Positions 36,529 through 47,299 are shown, counted from the first letter of the stretch. The stretch: DNA of 64,000 nucleotides from Polydactylus sextarius (GCA_016801845.1 CM028931.1:21174302-21238301); one strand, 5' to 3'. Translations and numbers: made by a program. The notes: generated by a model not told the origin, from the letters alone.

Positions 36529-39500
36529 TATCACTTCCTGCGGGATCATTTCCCTTCTCCAACAACAACAACAACAACAACAACAACATCCTCCACCAAG
36601 TGTGAACATCGTAGCCACACGTCTTCATTCACTCGTTCATTCATTGTTACCGTGGTGTTCGAATACCCTCGGTGTTTACCGCTAATACAATTACCCCTCG
36701 TTTCCCATAATCCCTCCATTCTCTACATTCCTTTGTTATCCACTTGGAAACGTTCGTCTATTATTTTCTATAAATATTCAAGTGTGAAATTGTCAATAAC
36801 GTCTCGTTTTCTTTCATCTTTACCTACAGGGCTTTCTCCGGTAGACACGGTAAGTTCATCCTTTGCTGTTTATTTATTTATTTTAAATTTATTTTTTCTT
36901 CTTCTCCTATTATTTTATTTTATTTCTTAATGAAAAAAAAAAATCTAATAAAACATATATTTAAAATATCAATTTTTGTAAAAAAATTTTTTATTTCAAT
37001 CAAAAATTTTCCCCACAGAGCGCGACGCCTTCGACACCCTCTTCGACCACGCTCCGGACAAACTCAACGTCGTCAAAAAGGTATCGGCAGTTTATATATG
37101 AAGAGACATAAAAAATTTAAAATTGTTCGCTCGTTTAAATAAAAGTACGCTCAGTCAACGTGTTTATCATCCACCTGAAAACTGTCGTTAGCCTGTTAAA
37201 ACAAGCTAACGTTAGCATGAAGTTAAAAACTACTTATTAGCCAAAATGCTAATGTTAGCATAGTGTTGGATTCTGCTATTTGTTATACAGACCTATCATT
37301 AGCTACTTATGCAACAGGCTAATGTTAGCATGAAGTTAAATATTTATTTTTTAGTCAAAATGCTAATGTTAGCATGCATTTAGATGCTGCTATTTGCTAA
37401 AATCTTAAAGTTAGCCAGTTACAAAAACGACCTGATCTTAGCACACAGCTAAATTTTGCTTTTTAACCAAAATGCTAATGTTAGCAAGAGGCTATATCCT
37501 GCTATTTGTTATAACATCTCATCATTAGCAAGTTAAATCCCGCTTTTTAGCTAAAGCTAAGCTTTTTTAGGGGCTAAAATGAGCAAATGTAGCCAAAATG
37601 AAAATAAACCACCATTGTGCACCATTGTATTTTCAAGTATATTTCACTAAATTTGTAGTTCTAAAGCATTAAAATGTTTTCTTCTCTTTGACTATTCCTC
37701 AGACGTTGATCACATTTGTGAACAAACACCTGAACAAACTCAACCTCGAGGTTTCTGAATTGGACACGCAGGTACAGTCGTTCACATAAACATATATTTA
37801 TTGATACTTCTGAACATATTAATGTTAAATGTGTTTGAACGTTTCCTGTTTCAGTTCGCAGACGGTGTTTACCTCGTGTTGCTGATGGGGCTGTTGGAGG
37901 GATACTTCGTGCCGCTCTACAACTTCTTCCTCACTCCCGAAAACTTTGACCAAAAGGTAAACAACGGGCGGTTAATTAGCTTTAGCATTTACTATGTGTT
38001 AGCTTGCTGTTAGCCAAGTGAACGCGCTAGCAAGGAGGCTAGCGCATCCACTAGGAAGCTAGGCTAGGAAGTAGCTCATATAGTGCTATATTTTAGCTAA
38101 TGGTTTTAGCCCCTTTTTTAGCGCATTCACTTAGCTAATAGATGGCTAGCAACTTGCTTCTAGCTGTTCCAGTTTAGCTTAAAACACAGCACATCATTAG
38201 CTACTTGTACTTTCGCTGCTTAAGTTAGCTAGCTGTTGGCTAAGAGTTTTAGCCTCCTGGCTAGCAAACCCACTTGGCTAATAGCTAACTCATAGCAAAA
38301 AATACAGGTTATTGTAATAGTAACAGATAACTGGAACTGAGTAAAAGTAGCTAATGATGTGGTATGTTTTAGCTAACGGTTTTAGCATCCTTGCTAGCAC
38401 ATCCACATAGCTAACAACTAGCTAACTCATAGCGAAAAACACAGATTATGGAAATCTAGTTGAGCTAACACAACAACAACAAACACCTGGACCAGGTAAA
38501 ACTAAATAATAATTTGTTACATGTTAGCTAACCACTTTAACCTCTTTGTTAGCATGTCAACTTATCAAATAGCTAGCTAACTCCTTAGAAATAATACGGC
38601 TAAGCTAACAGAACCAAAACAAACAGTCTGAACCAAGTAAAACTAAACGATAATTTGTTAAATATTCGCTAACGGTTTTAGCCTTCTTGCTAGCACATCC
38701 ACTTAGCTAACAGCTAGCTAGCAAGGAGGCTATTTGGTTTGAGCTGTTGTTGGTTATTGATTATCAGCGAATTCTCATCTTGTCACGTTTTAGTTTTGGT
38801 TTTGCTTCAACTGGACTGAAATAATTGATCAACAATAAACAATTTCATCTTTTTGTTTTTGTTTTTTTTTTTGTGTCAGTGGACGCGAAGATGCTTCTCT
38901 CCAGCCTCGTCTCTGGTCTTGACCTGTAGTTTAAGACACGCTCCTGAATCAATACTCCATTTCATACACTCGGAGCCGGGACTCTGCTCTCAATAGCTTG
39001 ATAAATACCACTCGTTTTCCCCGGAGCCCTTTCAGAGCGGAGCCATCTCCTCTGTGGTGCTACGCTATTCTGAACAGGCGATCTGCGGAGGCACCACAGT
39101 GGCCTTTTTGTTTGGGTCTTGGCCAGCGGTCGGTGCCAAGCTGCAGAGCAGAATATATAGAGAGAACAGGCAGCATCTGTAATCTACTGAACGGGGAAAC
39201 ACTGAAGTGTGTTACAAGCTGAGACATCAGGAAAACACTTGTCCGTCTACTCGAAGCTCATTTCCTTCTCCACTGTATTCGACCGATCGCACAATGAGCC
39301 GCTGTCGGGCAAAGCTTTTAGTGCGAACTGATACAACGAGGCGGCGAGAGCAAAACATCTTTCAACGGTTCCTATCTCCTCCCTCTTAATGGTTTACCCT
39401 CCTCTTGTTTAATTAGGAACAAGTCTGACGTCTGCTACTTGTTGGATGCTTCAGAAAACCTCCATGTTAGCAAGGAGGCTAAAGTGTTAGCGAAAACATA

Positions 39501-42275
39501 GCAAATTATCAGCTACTTTTACTTAGTTCCAGCTGTGTTAGCTCAGTTACATATTTCATTATGAGTTAGTTAAGTATTAGCTAAGTGGTGGTGACACAAG
39601 GAGGCTAAAATCATTAGCTAAGACGTAGCACATCAGCGGCTACTTGGTTCCAGTGGTCTAGAAGCTAGAGTTAGCTAGCCATTAGCCAAGCGGACATGCT
39701 AGCAGGGATGCTAACAAACTTTAGCTAAAACGTAGCACATCATTGGCTACATGTTTCCAGCTAGAGATAGCTAGCTGTTAGCCAAGTAGACGTGCTAAAA
39801 CGTAGCACACCATTAGCTACTTTTACTTTTATCTGCTACTTAGTTCCAGCTGTTTGTTGTCGTTGTGTTAGCTCAACTAAATTTCTTTTATCTATATTAT
39901 TTGCTATGTGTTAGCTCGCTGTTAGCTAAGTGAATGTGTTAGCAAGGAGGCTAAAGTGTTTGCGAAAACATAGCAAATTATCAGCTACTTTTACTTAGTT
40001 CCAGCTGATTGTGTTAGCTCAATTACATATTTCACTATGAGTTAGTTAAGTATTAGCTAAGTGGTGGTGACACAAGGAGGCTAAAATTATTAGCTAAGAC
40101 GTAGCACATCAGCGGCTACTTGCTATGTGTTAGCTTGTGTTAGCTAAGTGGGTGTATTAGCAAGGCTAAAGCTAAAACCTTTAGCTTGGCTCCAGCTGTC
40201 TATTGTGGGTGTGTTAGCTAGCTACTGTGGTGATGTTAGCATCATGTTTGTGTAGCTCGAAGCTAATGGTCCATATAGAACTGTTTGTCAACACAGGAAG
40301 CTGAATCAGAGTGCATTATGGGATTTAACGTTCTCTTATCAACATGGTGGCGTATGATGTGTGTTTGTTCGTGTGTGTGTTTCAGTGTATTTATCATCTC
40401 TGTTGTCTCTGCAGGTTCACAACGTGTCCTTCTCCTTTGAACTGATGCAGGACGGAGGTCTGGAGAGACCTAAACCACGGACCAGAGGGTAAAGAGATTT
40501 GACCATGAAAATAAATGTTTTATTAACAAATGGATGAAATAAAGATCAGTTAAACATTTAGTTATCGCTTCAAACTGGAGAGAATGAACGTCTCTGAGCT
40601 CATGAATGTTGGACAGATGGACAGACAGTTGGAGGGTTGGTCAATTGGATGTTGGGTAGTTGGACAATTGGACAGATGTTGGACAGTTGGACGGTTGGAC
40701 AGGTGGACAGATGTTGGACAGATGTTGGACAGGTGGACAGATGTTGGACGGTTGGACAGATGTTGGACAGGTGGACAGATGTTGGACAGTTGGACAGTTG
40801 TTGGACGGTTGGACAGATGTTGGACAGATATTGGACAGGTGTTGGACAGGTGTTGGACGGATGTTGGACAGATGGACAGATGTTGGACAGATGGACAGAT
40901 GTTGGACAGGTGTTGGACAGGTGTTGGACAGGTGTTGGACACGTGTTGGACAGATGTTGGACAGATGGACAGGTGTTGGACAGGTGTTGGACAGATGATG
41001 GACAGATGGACAGATGATGGACAGATGTTGGACAGATGATGGACAGATGATGGACAGATGTTGGACAGATGATGGACAGATGTTGGACAGATGGACAGAT
41101 GTTGGACAGATGTTGGACAGGTGTTGGACAGGTGTTGGACAGGTGTTGGACAGGTGTTGGACAGATGTTGGACAGGTGTTGGACAGGTGGACAGGTGTTG
41201 GACAGGTGTTGGACAGGTGTTGGACAGATGTTGGACAGGTGTTGGACAGGTGTTGGACAGATGTTGGACAGATGTTGGACAGATGGACAGGTGTTGGACA
41301 GGTGTTGGACAGGTGTTGGACAGATGTTGGACAGATGATGGACAGATGTTGGACAGATGATGGACAGATGTTGGACAGATGATGGACAGATGTTGGACAG
41401 ATGGACAGATGTTGGACAGATGTTGGACAGGTGTTGGACAGATGGACAGATGTTGGACAGGTGTTGGACAGATGTTGGACAGATGTTGGACAGGTGTTGG
41501 ACAGATGTTGGACAGGTGTTGGACAGATGATGGACAGATGTTGGACAGATGTTGGACAGTTGGACAGATGTTGGACAGGTGTTGGACAGATGTTGGACAG
41601 TGTTGGACAGATGTTGGACAGGTGTTGGACAGGTGTTGGACAGATGGACAGATGGACAGATGTTGGACAGATGGACAGATGTTGGACAGATGTTGGACAG
41701 ATGTTGGACAGATGGACAGATGTTGGACAGATGATGGACAGATGTTGGACAGATGTTGGACAGATGGACAGATGGACAGGTGTTGGACAGATGGACAGGT
41801 GTTGGACAGATGGACAGGTGTTGGACAGGTGTTGGACAGATGTTGGATGTTTAAACGTTGGACAGGTGTTGGACAGATGTTGGATGTTTAAACGTTGGAC
41901 AGATGTTGGACAGGTGTTGGACAGGTGTTGGACAGATGTTGGACAGATGTTGGACAGGTGTTGGACAGGTGTTGGACAGGTGTTGGACAGGTGTTGGACA
42001 GGTGTTGGACAGGTGTTGGACAGGTGTTGGACAGGTGTTGGATGTTTAAACGTTTCCAGTTTCCAAACATTAAGAACGAGGCATTTTCAAATGTTATTAT
42101 GTTTTCACTTGTTAAATCAGTTGAAAACCAGACGTGATCATGAACTGACGCCTGCTCGGTGTTGAACTCTCTCTTCTCTCTGCTCTTTCCTCTTCCAGAC
42201 ATTGTCAACTGTGACCTGAAGTCGACCCTTCGTGTCCTCTACAACCTGTTCACTCGCTACAGAAACGTCGACTGA
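26067..42275 (+). CDS. parva: PARVA, alpha-parvin (complete gene, 13 coding exons)
   Basis: Gene-level entry. Alpha-parvin is the actin-binding scaffold of the ILK-PINCH-parvin complex at integrin focal adhesions. Exons: 26067-26202, 30702-30791, 30879-30949, 31038-31140, 32331-32471, 34720-34835, 34913-34971, 36830-36849, 37019-37080, 37703-37771, 37855-37956, 40415-40488, 42199-42275. The product has a Ser/Pro/Lys-rich N-terminus with SPKSPTPKSPSSRKKDDSFL, then two CH domains and ends LFTRYRNVD, about the usual family length (near 370 residues). All junctions are in phase except exon 12 to 13, where one extra base near 40481 breaks the frame (see findings). Because of that break, this is either an assembly error or a damaged allele. 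Confidence 0.95.
26596..26715. repeat. Possible tRNA-derived (SINE-like) remnant
   Basis: GTGGGTTTAACTCCCAC (26596-26612) folds like a tRNA T-arm. At 26705-26715 GGAATCGAACC is the exact reverse complement of a B-box, GGTTCGATTCC. The two face each other about 100 bp apart. No full tRNA or A-box was found; this is tentative. Confidence 0.3.
26860..27240. repeat. GATTTGATTCTAGATAC-type short repeat
   Basis: Irregular runs of GATTTGA, GATTCTAGAT and ACGATAC in PARVA intron 1; no gene. Confidence 0.7.
27240..27648 (+). promoter_or_regulatory. CpG-containing unique block in PARVA intron 1, candidate alternative promoter/first exon
   Basis: Unlike its repeat-rich surroundings, this block has no internal repeat and many CpG dinucleotides. 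It ends in a good donor (CCTCCAG|gtagga at 27649). An ATG at 27621 with G at -3 and +4 opens nine codons, beginning Met-Gly-Cys-Gly, and ends in phase 1, the same phase as exon 1, so it could splice to exon 2 in frame. Whether it is transcribed is unknown. Confidence 0.4.
27950..28990. repeat. Tandem repeat in PARVA intron 1, unit about 110 bp
   Basis: About nine copies with CATGCTAACATTAGCATTTT, AGCTTGTTTTATAACTAGCT, AATGTTAGGACGTTAACA and AATAGCAGGATACAACTTA. Decays at both ends. Confidence 0.8.
29280..29490. repeat. (TG)n/(CA)n microsatellites
   Basis: TG runs near 29312-29365 and a CA run near 29467-29486 bracket a short unique stretch. The ORFs across it are not supported. Confidence 0.8.
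29750..30640. repeat. 18-bp repeat TTGGCTACATCAGCTAAC-type
   Basis: Irregular at the ends, regular at 30220-30350 where the 18-bp unit equals six codons. That produces hexapeptide-repeat ORFs on both strands. Located just upstream of PARVA exon 2. Confidence 0.85.
30702..30949 (+). CDS. parva: PARVA exons 2-3: linker into CH1
   Basis: Exons 30702-30791 and 30879-30949. They encode VSDLQEEGINAINLPLSP, YELDPEDTMLEENEVRTMVD and KLQELMKV, the conserved entry into the first CH domain. The 87-bp intron between them is a normal small intron. Phases 1 then 0. Confidence 0.94.
31038..34835 (+). CDS. parva: PARVA exons 4-6: first CH domain
   Basis: Exons 31038-31140, 32331-32471 and 34720-34835. They encode VLIDWINDVLVGERIIVKDL, the middle helices with LNVAEVTQSEIAQKQKLQTV, and VHAKSIVAILHLLVALSQHF ending ISIQVVVVQ-like sequence. 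The first intron (1.2 kb) is full of an ATCTTGAGATT-type repeat and the second (2.2 kb) of an ETS-core-like tandem array. The acceptor of exon 5 follows a run of TTTG units. Confidence 0.94.
31200..32240. repeat. Intron repeat with palindromic AATCTTGAGATT / AATCTTAAGATT words
   Basis: PARVA intron 4. The unit combines AAAATCTCAACTATAATC, TTGAGATTTTGAATAAAATC and TAAAGTCTTCACTAAAATCT. A looser, AT-rich relative continues at 32640-33180 in the next intron. Confidence 0.85.
33690..34260. repeat. 27-38 bp tandem repeat rich in CAGGAAGTG
   Basis: About 20 copies of GATGTAGACAGGAAGTGGAT or AACTGGTTCT variants in PARVA intron 5. Many contain the palindrome ACCGGTTCAGAACCGGT. The CAGGAAGTG core matches ETS-family binding sites. 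Confidence 0.88.
34913..37080 (+). CDS. parva: PARVA exons 7-9: inter-CH linker, with a 20-nt microexon
   Basis: Exons 34913-34971 (KREGILQSRQIQEEITGNTE), 36830-36849 (20 nt, encodes AFSGRH with split ends) and 37019-37080 (ERDAFDTLFDHAPDKLNVVK). The microexon has canonical CTACAG and G|gtaagt sites and its inclusion is required by phase: exon 7 ends in phase 2 and exon 9 starts in phase 1. Confidence 0.92.
35360..36130. repeat. Repeat in PARVA intron 7, unit about 67 bp, near-identical late copies
   Basis: Older diverged copies occupy 35360-35750. From about 35760 to 36130 the unit AAGCTAATGTTAGCATTAGG, TTGGGCCCTACCGATTGTTA, ACATCTCGGGATTAGCTAGC is nearly identical copy to copy, indicating recent expansion. 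Confidence 0.88.
36220..36600. repeat. CA/TG microsatellites around a unique block
   Basis: CA runs at 36222-36270 and 36378-36400, a TG run at 36493-36528 and an ACA run at 36561-36588. Between them is non-repetitive sequence (about 36275-36375 and 36405-36490) that could be conserved non-coding DNA. Confidence 0.8.
37150..37580. repeat. Diverged AATGCTAATGTTAGCAT repeat in PARVA intron 9
   Basis: Four loose copies with ACAAGCTAACGTTAGCATGA and CCAAAATGCTAATGTTAGCA, related to the intron 7 family. Confidence 0.65.
37703..42275 (+). CDS. parva: PARVA exons 10-13: second CH domain and stop
   Basis: Exons 37703-37771 (TLITFVNKHLNKLNLEVSEL), 37855-37956 (FADGVYLVLLMGLLEGYFVP), 40415-40488 (NVSFSFELMQDGGLERPKPR) and 42199-42275 (DIVNCDLKSTLRVLYNLFTR, stop TGA 42273-42275). 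This CH2 binds the ILK pseudokinase domain and paxillin LD motifs in the family. Exon 12 as written ends in phase 2 while exon 13 needs phase 1. Dropping the A at 40481 gives Pro-Arg-Pro-Glu and then G|AC, the family's usual residues. Read literally, translation stops within a few codons of exon 13. Confidence 0.9.
38000..40260. repeat. TAGC-rich repeats of PARVA intron 11, in two blocks
   Basis: 38000-38740 and 39460-40260 share GCTAGCAAGGAGGCTAAA, GTAGCACATCATTAGCTACT and GTTCCAGCTGTTTGTTG words. The same family spreads beyond PARVA at 42.9-46.6 kb. Between the blocks lies a non-repetitive island (38880-39420). Confidence 0.7.
38880..39420. other. Non-repetitive island in PARVA intron 11, candidate conserved element
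   Basis: About 540 bp of mixed-composition sequence with no TAGC words, sharply bounded by repeats. Short ORFs inside have no family resemblance. It could be a regulatory element or an unrecognised old insert. Confidence 0.35.
40590..42045. repeat. 11-bp minisatellite (TTGGACAGATG/TTGGACAGGTG), about 1.45 kb
   Basis: Lies in PARVA intron 12. It is made of 11-bp TTGGACAGATG or TTGGACAGGTG units mixed with 8-bp ATGGACAG units. Because 11 is not a multiple of 3 and the unit lacks plus-strand stops, all three plus frames are open and give an ORF of up to 254 codons that is not a gene. Near 41845-42050 GGATGTTTAAACGTT interrupts it three times. Confidence 0.95.
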
Positions 42276-42475
42276 TCTTCACAGAGACGTGTTTTGTCTC
42301 AATGCATGAATCACATTTTGTATCTGTCCAACAACAAACCACATCAATCTGTATTAACGTCTTATTTTTTAAAAACCCTTCGAGTATGAATATAAATAGA
42401 TTAGAAACCACAAAGAAAATGATGTTTACTTGTATTTATTGTTCCATTTTGATACATATTTCCTTTAAATTTTTG

Positions 42476-42481
42476 AATAAA
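42476..42481 (+). terminator. PARVA poly(A) signal
   Basis: AATAAA about 200 bp after the stop codon, in AT-rich sequence; a second AATAAA is at 42627-42632. Either could end the transcript. Confidence 0.5.
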
Positions 42482-42889
42482 TGAATTAAACTTTTGACCA
42501 AATTTGACCAAAGCCGTCGTAAAACGTGTGAAAGTCTTATATTTTATATTTGTTTCACTTCTTCCTTTTCCTTTCTTTTCATTTTCTTCTATCATGTATC
42601 TATTTATGTTTTAATGCTTCACATCTAATAAATCATTTAGTCTCTGAATACGACAACATGCTTTTTATTACTTGTTTTTTTTTGTCTCTCAAGGAAACCA
42701 AAGAGGAATGTTTTTCTGAAATAAAAACAAAACAAAAAAATCGGGGTCACGTTTGGGTCCAACCTGCAATTTTCTTTTTATTAGATAGAAAAGAAATAGA
42801 TCAGACACATAGCAAATGCAAATTGATGAAAAGATTCAGCAACTATGTTGAAAGTTATAGGAGATTATGTCGGTATGTGCTAAATTTTA

Positions 42890-44640
42890 ATTATTGTAGT
42901 ATTTACTATGAGTTAGATAGCGATTAGCTAAATCGGTGCTAGCAAGGAAGCTAAAATCGACATACATCAAGTAACGTTATCATAAGTAGTTTCAAAACCC
43001 ACACAAAAATGTGGCTAAAGACAGCAGCCGTTTAGCTTAGCTCAGCTAATGACTTAGCTAGCTATTAGCCAAGTAACCATGCTAGCAAGGAGGCTAAAAA
43101 CGTCAGCTAACACCATCTGCTGCTTTTACTTTTATCTGCCACATAACTCCAACTGTTTGTTGTGGTTGTGTTAGCTCAGCTAGACTGCAATTATCAGAAT
43201 TATTTGCTAAAATTTAGTTAGCTATTAGCTAGGTGGCTGTTGCAAGGAGGCTAAAACCATTAGCTAAAACAAAGCACATCATTGGCTACTTCGTTCCAGC
43301 TGCCTGTTGTGGTTGTGTTAGCCTGGCTGTATTTTTATTATCTGTATTATTTGCTACAAGTTAGCTAGCTATTAGCTAAGTCGATGTGCTAGCAAGGAGG
43401 TCGAAACCATGTTAGCAAACGTTATCATAACTTTCAAAACTCACACATATATGGCTAAAAACAGCAGCTGTTTAGCTTAGCTCAGCTATGAGTTAGCAAG
43501 CTATTAGCTGAGTGACTGTACTAAAAAGCAGGATAAAAACTTTAGCTAATCTGCTCATCTGCTGCTTTTACTTGTATCTGCTACGTGGCTCCAGCTGTTT
43601 GTTGTGATTGACTTACTTATCGGTAATATTTGTTAGAATTTAGCTAGCTTTTAGCTAGGTGGATGTGCTAGCAAAGAGGCCAAGCTACCTGTTGTGGTTG
43701 TGTTAGCTCAGCTAAATTTTCATTATTTGTATTAACTGCTATGAGTTATGAGCTAGCTATTAGCTAATTCAATAGGCTAGCAAGGAGGCTAAACTTGTTA
43801 GCTAAAACGTGTGATGTCATTGGCTACTTAAACTTGAAAGTATGTAGTGTGTAAACATACAGAGACGTGCTAGCAATAAATGCTAGTGCTAATTAAAACA
43901 ACCAAAGGGCAACATTATAAAAGAACAGAACAACCAAACTTGTTGCGACTAACAAGTGAGCAAGCTAACAACATAGAGAAACGTTACCATTGTTTTCATG
44001 TTTTTAGCTAATAATTAGCAGTGGCTAGTTGTTAGCCTTTGTTGTTTGTATCATACTGCAGCTTATGTTTCTAGTAGGTAGCTTCCTTGTCTGGACAGAG
44101 TAGTATCAACAATGCTAAAAGACTAGCAACAGATGCTAGCGCTAACTGTTTAAGCATCCTTGCTAGCAGAACAACCAAAGTATCAATAAATGATAGTGCT
44201 AATTAAAACAATCAAAGGTGTTGCAGCTAACATGTTAACAAGCTAACTGATGTCAAATAACATGATCATTATTCCATGGTTTTATTGTTAAATAGTTAAT
44301 TTCTTAACCTGGGCAGTATAGTAGCAACAATACTAAAACAAAAGGCTAAAAGACCTCTACAGAGCTAGTTAAAAAATATCTAATTTAAACTAGAGATGTG
44401 CTAGTAACAGACGTTAGCAGTAATCGTTTTTTTTAGCATCCTTGCTAGCACGTTCTTATCCCACTGCTAGTTAAAGTAATTGTCTGTAGGAGCAGAACAA
44501 CCAAAGTCATTGCGGCTAAACATGTTAGCAAGCTAACGGACATTGAGCAACATTATCATAAATAGTTTAAGAACCCGCACAAATGTGTGGGTGATGACAG
44601 CAGTTAGCTAGCTGACGAGGCTAAAACCGTTAGCTAAAAC
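42890..44640. repeat. Intergenic TAGC-rich repeats downstream of PARVA
   Basis: Same family as PARVA intron 11 (GCTAGCAAGGAGGCTAAA). It includes one copy (about 43845-44180) of a longer duplicated segment. No gene supported. Confidence 0.7.
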
Positions 44641-46450
44641 GTAGAACAGCACCGGTGATTTAATGAAGGCCGCGGCGGTGCGGTGCAGTTGACGTTTGCT
44701 ACGCGAACTTTGAACGTGTAACTAAAGCTAAAAGCGACTTGACGAGTGTGGTAGGAGCGGCGTGGACGAGTGGCACGGTATGTTTTTTATTTACTTCATC
44801 ATATTTTATCTGTAAAATATAAAAATTATGGTGAATTATTACTTATTGTGGCGTAAGCTTTAGGCGCTGGCGTTGCCGTTCTGCTACGGGAACGTAGCTA
44901 CGTCAGGTTCGTAATGACGTAGATAGGAAATGCTCGGCAAAATTAGCAAATGTTTGCTAACGTGTTAGCTATTTCAACAAGCCAACAAGGGGACGCTTGT
45001 TTGCAAGTTAGCAAGCTAAAATTAGCATCCGTCATAACTGACATTAACCACCGACGCGTCTTGCTAACCAAGCTAGCATTAGCATTAGCTTGCAAAAACC
45101 AAGACAAGAAAAAAAAAAAGGCTATTTCTCTTCCAAGAATCAATAAAGTATCACATTATTATATTATGTGGCATTAGATAAAAGCCCAATAATGTTTTGC
45201 TGGCACTCCACTTAGGTAATGTTACAAAGTAGAGCGGGATTGCTTTATCAGTCATAAGCGTATTGATGTTATATGTTTATGCGCTGACATGTCTCTGTTT
45301 CCCCCATTATTTCTTCGAAGCCCTCGTCCAGTCTTTAGGATGAATATCTCAATATTTCACTTTGTCTTTCTGAGAAGAGACGGACGGTTATTATCAGATA
45401 AGACTCTTACAGTATGTCCTATTATGTGTCCGTGCTGCTAGTCTGAAGCACTCTCACAGCGAGCACCCTTCAGCATCACCATAAAAGCTAACAAACACAA
45501 GAGCTATAAGGAAAATTATATAAATAACTAGGCCACGGTAAGAGGTCGTTTGTGAAAAGTGCAACAACATATCGAGGTCACTCGAATCTATAAAAGTGCA
45601 ATTTTACACAAATGAATACTTATACTTAGGTTTTGATGCTTGCAAACAGTGTAGCGATGTGCTAGCTACAGATGCTAGCGCCAATTGTTAAACTATTCTT
45701 GCTATCAGAACAACCAAAGTTGTTGCGGCTAACAAGTTAGCTAAATTTTCATAATCTGTATTAATTGCCATGAGTTATGAGCTAGCTATTAGCTAATTCG
45801 ACATGCGAGCAAGGAGGCTAAACTTGTTAGCTAAAACATATGAAGTTAGCTACTTAAACTTGGAAGTATGTAGTATGTAAACCTACAGAGATGTGCTAGC
45901 AATAAATGCTAGTGCTAATTAAATTAACATCCAAAGGGCAACATTATAACAGAACAGAACAACCAAAGCTGTTGCGGCTAACAACATAGAGAAACGTTAC
46001 CATTGTTTTCATGTTTTTAGCTAATAATTAGCAGTGGCTAGTTGTTAGCCATTGTTGTTTGTATCATACCGCAGCTTATGTTTCTAGTAGTTAGCTTCCT
46101 TGTCTGGACAGTGTAGTATCAACAACGCTAAAAGACTAGCAACAGATGCTAGCGCTAACTGTTTAAGCATCCTTGCTAGCAGAACAACCAAAGTTGTTGC
46201 AGCTAACAAGTTAGCAAGCTAACAAAATAGAGCCATATTACCATTGCTTTCATGTTTTTAGCTAATAATTAGCAATGGCTATTGTTGTTTGTTTCATACC
46301 GCAGCTTATTTTTCTAATATTTAGCTTCTTTTCTGGACAGTTTTGTCTCAACAATACCAAAACAAACGGTTTAAAGATGCTAGCACTAATTTCTTTTAGC
46401 ATCCTTGCTAGCATGTTCTTAACTTGGCCTCTTGGGGGTAGCAGAACAAT
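43845..46450. repeat. Direct duplication of a 330-bp segment about 2 kb apart
   Basis: 43845-44180 and 45855-46195 are nearly identical over long stretches (for example GAGAAACGTTACCATTGTTT, TTAGCTAATAATTAGCAGTG, ACAGATGCTAGCGCTAACTG). A third, more diverged copy follows at 46200-46450. The copies flank the unique blocks at 44.64-45.62 kb. Confidence 0.8.
44640..45620. other. Non-repetitive intergenic island with CpG-rich start
   Basis: 44640-44777 is CpG-rich (CCGCGGCGGTGCGGTG) and ends in a donor-like CACG|gtatgt. 45180-45620 is unique sequence without TAGC words. It could hold a promoter of an unknown transcript or regulatory DNA of PARVA/TEAD1; undecided. Confidence 0.35.
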
Positions 46451-47299
46451 CAAAGTCATTGCAGCTAACATGTTAGCAAGCTAACAGATATCAAGCAACA
46501 TTATGATAATTAGTTTAAAAACCTGCACCAACATGGCTAAAGACAGCAACTCTTTAGCTTAGCTCATCTTAACTATGAGTTAGCTAGCTATTGGATGTGC
46601 TAGCAAGGAGGCTAAAGCCATTTTAGCAAACCGACAGACTACTAACTAGTCGTCTAGCTAGTAACTATTAGCTTTCTTCTTTTGCACCATAGCACGGTTT
46701 AGTTTTTTAAATAATTTACTTCTTCTTCTTGTCTTTTTGTAGCACAAATAGTTTAAAAACTTCCACAAATATGACGCTAATGACAGCAGCTATCTAGCTT
46801 TGCTTAGCTATGAGTTAGCTAGCTAAAACCATTAGCACATCATCATCATCCAATTATATATTTAATAGTTAGCAACAGGTTCTAGCTCTAACTGGTGTTT
46901 TGCATTGTTGCTAGCGTGTTTTTATCCCACTGCTAATTGTTTCTTTGGCCTCTTGTTGCAGCTAACATGTTAGCTAACATAGATAATTGGCTATTTGTTT
47001 GCATGAAAATATAATTTACTTCAGCTTTAACCTTTTATTTGAACCAAGTGAAACGTATTGGACCTTATCTTTTGACATAGCATAAACACTGAAAGCTTTT
47101 TGTACAGATTATACGCTATAGTGTGCGCGCTTTGTGTGCTAACTGAAGAGGGGACAAGGACGCAATCAGCAGCAGCGGCTCCTCATTTCAAAGGTCTTCA
47201 TTATTACTCTTCTTCTGGCTTGATTAGGATGATTCTCCTTGTTGAAATAAAAACATGTTTACATCCAATGCGTTAACCCGTGACTCCTCTGCTCGACAG

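Noticed and set aside
36035..36618. Cys-Val and His-Thr repeat ORFs
   Set aside because: Dinucleotide CA/TG runs read in frame.
40584..42165. Overlapping plus-strand ORFs of 60-254 codons
   Set aside because: They are translations of an 11-bp minisatellite in all three frames, inside PARVA intron 12; exon 12 read-through meets TAA at once.
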